Below, one piece after another: positions 61,882-64,000 of a DNA stretch of 64,000 bases. Both the position numbers and the translations under genes were made by a program. Every line of letters begins with the position of its first letter. Within the stretch, counting starts at the first letter, position 1. The stretch covers positions 62,001 through 126,000 of the forward strand of contig NZ_JAKNUS010000001.1 in NCBI RefSeq assembly GCF_023155745.1. The letters are read 5' to 3'. The notes under the pieces were generated by a model. The model saw nothing but the letters and a program-made list of their open reading frames with translations. It was not told the origin of the DNA and made no database searches. This stretch comes from Microbacterium kunmingense (lineage in GTDB: Bacteria; Actinomycetota; Actinomycetes; Actinomycetales; Microbacteriaceae).

Positions 61882-62832
61882 GTGGCGATGCCCATCGAAC
61901 CGCCCTCGCGGGGCTCTTCCACCCCGGGCTCCCGCCGCGAACCCGACGCGCTGCGCGGACCCCGGCGCGGTCGCGCCCGCACCTCCCGTCGCGGGGGCGG
62001 TGGTGCCCGCAGGTTCACCTCGACCCTGCGCGCGCTCGACACCGTCGCCGCCTCGGGCGCGCAGGTCTCGGTGCGCATCACCGACCTCGATCGCGGCACC
62101 ACCGTGCTCGCCGGCGACGACCACGTCACGCAGCCGGTCGCCGGCCTCGGGGTCGTGCCGCTCCTCATCGAGGTCGCCTCTCAGTTCGAGGCGGGCACCC
62201 TCGATCCGCTCGAGCTGTTCGACCGGGCGAGCCTCGCCGGCATCGAGGGAGCGGGGCTGTGGCAGCACCTGAAGGTGCCGACGCTGCCCCTCGTCGACAT
62301 GGCGGTGCTCGCGGCTGCGACCGGCGACGGACTGGCCGCGAACGGACTGCTCGAGCGGGTGGGCCTGCCGGCGGTGCGGGCGCAGATCGAGGCGCTGGGA
62401 CTCGGCCGAACGGCGCTCCTCGACCGGTTCCGCGACCACCGCGGACCCGACGATGCGCCGCACTTCGCGCTCGGCTCCGCCCGTGATCTCGCGGAGGTGT
62501 TCGGGGCGCTGGTGAACAGCCAGGCGGTGTCGCCGGCGGTCAGCGCCCAGGTGGCGGAGTGGCTCACCCTCAATCACGACCTCTCCCTCGTCGCCTCCGC
62601 CACGGGACTCGACCCCTTCGCGCACGAGAGCGACGAGCACGGACTGCTCTTCCTCAACAAGACCGGCCGCGACCGCGGCATCCGTGTCGAGGCCGGCGTC
62701 ATCGCCGGTCCTCGCGCCGGTGTCTCCTACGCGCTGATCGTGTGCTTCGACGACCTGTCGGTCATGCACCGCGTGCGGGCGCACGAGGCGTTCCGCACCC
62801 TCGGGGTCGAGCTCATGGAGTACGTGTACTGA
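61882..62832 (+). CDS. Degenerate class A beta-lactamase-fold protein
   Basis: 316 residues after an Arg/Gly-rich tail (1-50) without signal peptide. The class A layout is visible (VSVRITDLDRGTTVLAGDD, LFLNKTGRDRGIRVEAGVIAGP with KTG), but the SxxK position reads A87-G-L-G90 and the SDN position reads G-D-G (ATGDGLAAN). Hydrolysis is thus not expected. GTG 61882 has GGAGGGAG upstream. The 3' end overlaps the convergent kinase-like gene by 20 bp. Confidence 0.75.
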   Translation: MAMPIEPPSRGSSTPGSRREPDALRGPRRGRARTSRRGGGGARRFTSTLRALDTVAASGAQVSVRITDLDRGTTVLAGDDHVTQPVAGLGVVPLLIEVASQFEAGTLDPLELFDRASLAGIEGAGLWQHLKVPTLPLVDMAVLAAATGDGLAANGLLERVGLPAVRAQIEALGLGRTALLDRFRDHRGPDDAPHFALGSARDLAEVFGALVNSQAVSPAVSAQVAEWLTLNHDLSLVASATGLDPFAHESDEHGLLFLNKTGRDRGIRVEAGVIAGPRAGVSYALIVCFDDLSVMHRVRAHEAFRTLGVELMEYVY

Positions 62833-63310
62833 AGCGGGGCGGGGACTCATTCCCCGGCGGTGGCGAGGGGGCGAGGAGTGCCTCGACCTCGTCGGCGAGG
62901 TCGGACACCGGTCGGCGCCCGTCGAGCTCGAGCGTCGCCGATCGGCGGAGGAGCGGCTCGACCTCGATCGTGTAGTGGCGGATGTCGTCCTGCTGCTCCG
63001 CTGTCTTCCCGTAGGGGTTGTCGGTGCGGCGCCGGACGCGCTCGAGCAGGACCTCGATCGGTGCGCTCAGCAGGATGACGTGGGCGAAACGATCGCGGAA
63101 GATCCCCTGGTTCTCGGCGGTGCCCGAGACGACGACGTCCTCGTGTGTCGCGAGCAGTCGCGACATCCGCTCCTCGTCCCAGGGCCCGCCGTCCCCGTCG
63201 GTCCAGCCATCATGATCGGTGTCGACGGTGAGGTGGCCGCGGCGGGCGAGTTCGGTGAGGAGCGTCGATTTTCCGGCGCCCGACATGCCGGTGAGGAGGA
63301 TGCGGGGCAC
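62813..63310 (-). CDS. P-loop kinase-like ATPase
   Basis: 165 residues. Walker A LTGMSGAGKSTLLTEL, a possible lid region RVRRRTDNPYGKT and VVVSGTAENQGIFRDRF, similar to small nucleotide or gluconate/shikimate-type kinases. Substrate unknown. GTG 63310. It lies 10 bp downstream of the AIM24-family gene, so they may be co-transcribed. Confidence 0.8.
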   Translation of the reverse strand: MPRILLTGMSGAGKSTLLTELARRGHLTVDTDHDGWTDGDGGPWDEERMSRLLATHEDVVVSGTAENQGIFRDRFAHVILLSAPIEVLLERVRRRTDNPYGKTAEQQDDIRHYTIEVEPLLRRSATLELDGRRPVSDLADEVEALLAPSPPPGNESPPRFSTRTP

Positions 63311-63320
63311 GCGGCCCTCC

Positions 63321-64000
63321 TCAGTTGTTGTCGTTCGACTTCTCGGGCAGGTAGGGCTCGATCGCCGCGGCGAGTTTGGCGGGCGTCATCGACTGCAGCC
63401 AGACGTGGCCGGGCCCGTGCAGCTGGGCGAGGAAGAGCGAGTCGCCGAAGAACTTGTTCTTGATGCCCTTGATGCTGGCGAATTCGAGCGGCATCTCAGC
63501 CCGGTATAGCGCGAGGTGCCCGGGATGGATGAGGAGCGACTGCCCCGCCGCGAGGTCGTACTCGACGATCTCGCCCGCCAGCTGCACCCACGCGGTGCCG
63601 TTGCCCGCGAGCTTCTGGAAGACCACACCGGCGCCGCCGAAAATGCCCGCGCCCAGCTTCTTCTGCAGGCCGACCGAGACTTCGACGGCAGGAGTGCTGG
63701 CCATGTAGGCGCCGGACTGCACCATGAACTGGTCCTGCGGGTCGATCGCGATCTCGCGGATGGTGCCCGGCAGCTGGGCGGTGAACGCGACGAAGCTCCC
63801 GGGCGCCTGCGCGGTGTACTGGGTGAGGAAGAGCTGCCCGCCGCCGACCATGCGCTTCAGACCGCTCATGAAGCCGCCCTTGCCGCCCGAGCCGAACGCG
63901 GTGGAGGTCTGGATGTCGAACCCGGGGGTGAGCCACGACACGTCCCCTCCTTCGGCGATGATCCGCTCTCCCGGGTCGAGCGTGAGCTCGAGAACCGGCA
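63321..64000 (-). CDS. AIM24/TIGR00266-family protein, 5' end outside window
   Basis: The frame is open from base 64000 (VLELTLDPGERIIAEGGDV) to 63321; the first codons lie past the window edge. GGAGVVFQKLAGNGTAWVQLAGEIVEYDL and the C-terminal LHGPGHVWLQSMTPAKLA show the trimeric AIM24 beta-roll family, of unknown but conserved role at membranes. A GTG at 63941 is internal, not the start. Confidence 0.85.
   Translation of the reverse strand, partial: PVLELTLDPGERIIAEGGDVSWLTPGFDIQTSTAFGSGGKGGFMSGLKRMVGGGQLFLTQYTAQAPGSFVAFTAQLPGTIREIAIDPQDQFMVQSGAYMASTPAVEVSVGLQKKLGAGIFGGAGVVFQKLAGNGTAWVQLAGEIVEYDLAAGQSLLIHPGHLALYRAEMPLEFASIKGIKNKFFGDSLFLAQLHGPGHVWLQSMTPAKLAAAIEPYLPEKSNDNN

Noticed and set aside
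63941..63941. Start codon at 63941 for the AIM24-family gene
   Set aside because: The frame upstream to base 64000 keeps family sequence (VLELTLDPGERIIAEGGD), so the start lies outside the window.

Overview
This is high-GC (about 70%) actinobacterial chromosome. Gene content (HspR/HAIR heat-shock control, dnaK-grpE-dnaJ-hspR operon, type III polyketide synthase cluster, many GTG starts, the word GGATGCC/GGCATCC scattered everywhere) suggests a Microbacteriaceae member, most likely Microbacterium or a close relative. That placement rests on recognised protein families and style of sequence, not on a search.

Layout. 0-6.7 kb: heme oxygenase (cut by the window edge) and a DUF2470 partner with an iron-box-like palindrome, a degenerate beta-lactamase-fold lipoprotein, an RhtA-like exporter, a GntR regulator, tRNA-Gly(CCC), dcd, and a UMF1-type MFS transporter. 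6.7-10.9 kb: the HspR-controlled chaperone operon. 10.9-13.7 kb: DUF2252 protein, a K+ channel and an isochorismatase-like hydrolase. 13.7-18.8 kb: a DUF559/AbiEi-like gene split by a ~4 kb IS110-family element that carries, besides its transposase and a probable bridge RNA, a MerR-controlled thioredoxin-like/flavin disulfide reductase operon. 19-28 kb: two GT4 glycosyltransferases, a GlxA-type regulator, a secreted M28 aminopeptidase, and a ClpB without N-domain under its own HspR box. 27.9-32.4 kb: UbiA-type prenyltransferase plus a divergent operon of type III PKS, methyltransferase and FAD monooxygenase, a likely alkylresorcinol/quinone lipid pathway. 32.4-40.8 kb: an MFS exporter with divergent ArsR regulator and paired operators, REP-like palindromes, zwf, an ABC-2 exporter, an FMN reductase, and a RibD/DHFR-fold gene with a frameshifted end. 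40.7-43.8 kb: a NarL-type two-component pair in which the kinase is frameshifted at a run of eight Cs. 43.8-47 kb: carotenoid oxygenase plus CrtI-type desaturase. 47-52 kb: xthA, pyrE, YdeI-like protein, HAD-IIA phosphatase, SDR, and an MntR-like regulator. 52-55.6 kb: a tightly overlapping operon of PP2C phosphatase, GT2 synthase, STAS antagonist and RsbW-like kinase that links partner switching to polysaccharide synthesis. 55.7-64 kb: SpoU methylase, TPC-type metal ATPase, MATE exporter, M13 peptidase, a second degenerate beta-lactamase-fold protein, a P-loop kinase, and an AIM24-family protein cut by the edge.

How the parts connect: the heat-shock set (dnaK operon with hspR, and clpB 15 kb away) forms one visible regulon through HAIR repeats. 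The IS110 element looks like a self-contained cargo carrier. The phosphatase-GT2-STAS-kinase operon suggests that an input sensed by a GAF domain controls surface polysaccharide output. Two independent single-base frameshifts (40.67 kb and 42.31 kb) lie in homopolymers and may be sequencing errors, slippage or real inactivation.
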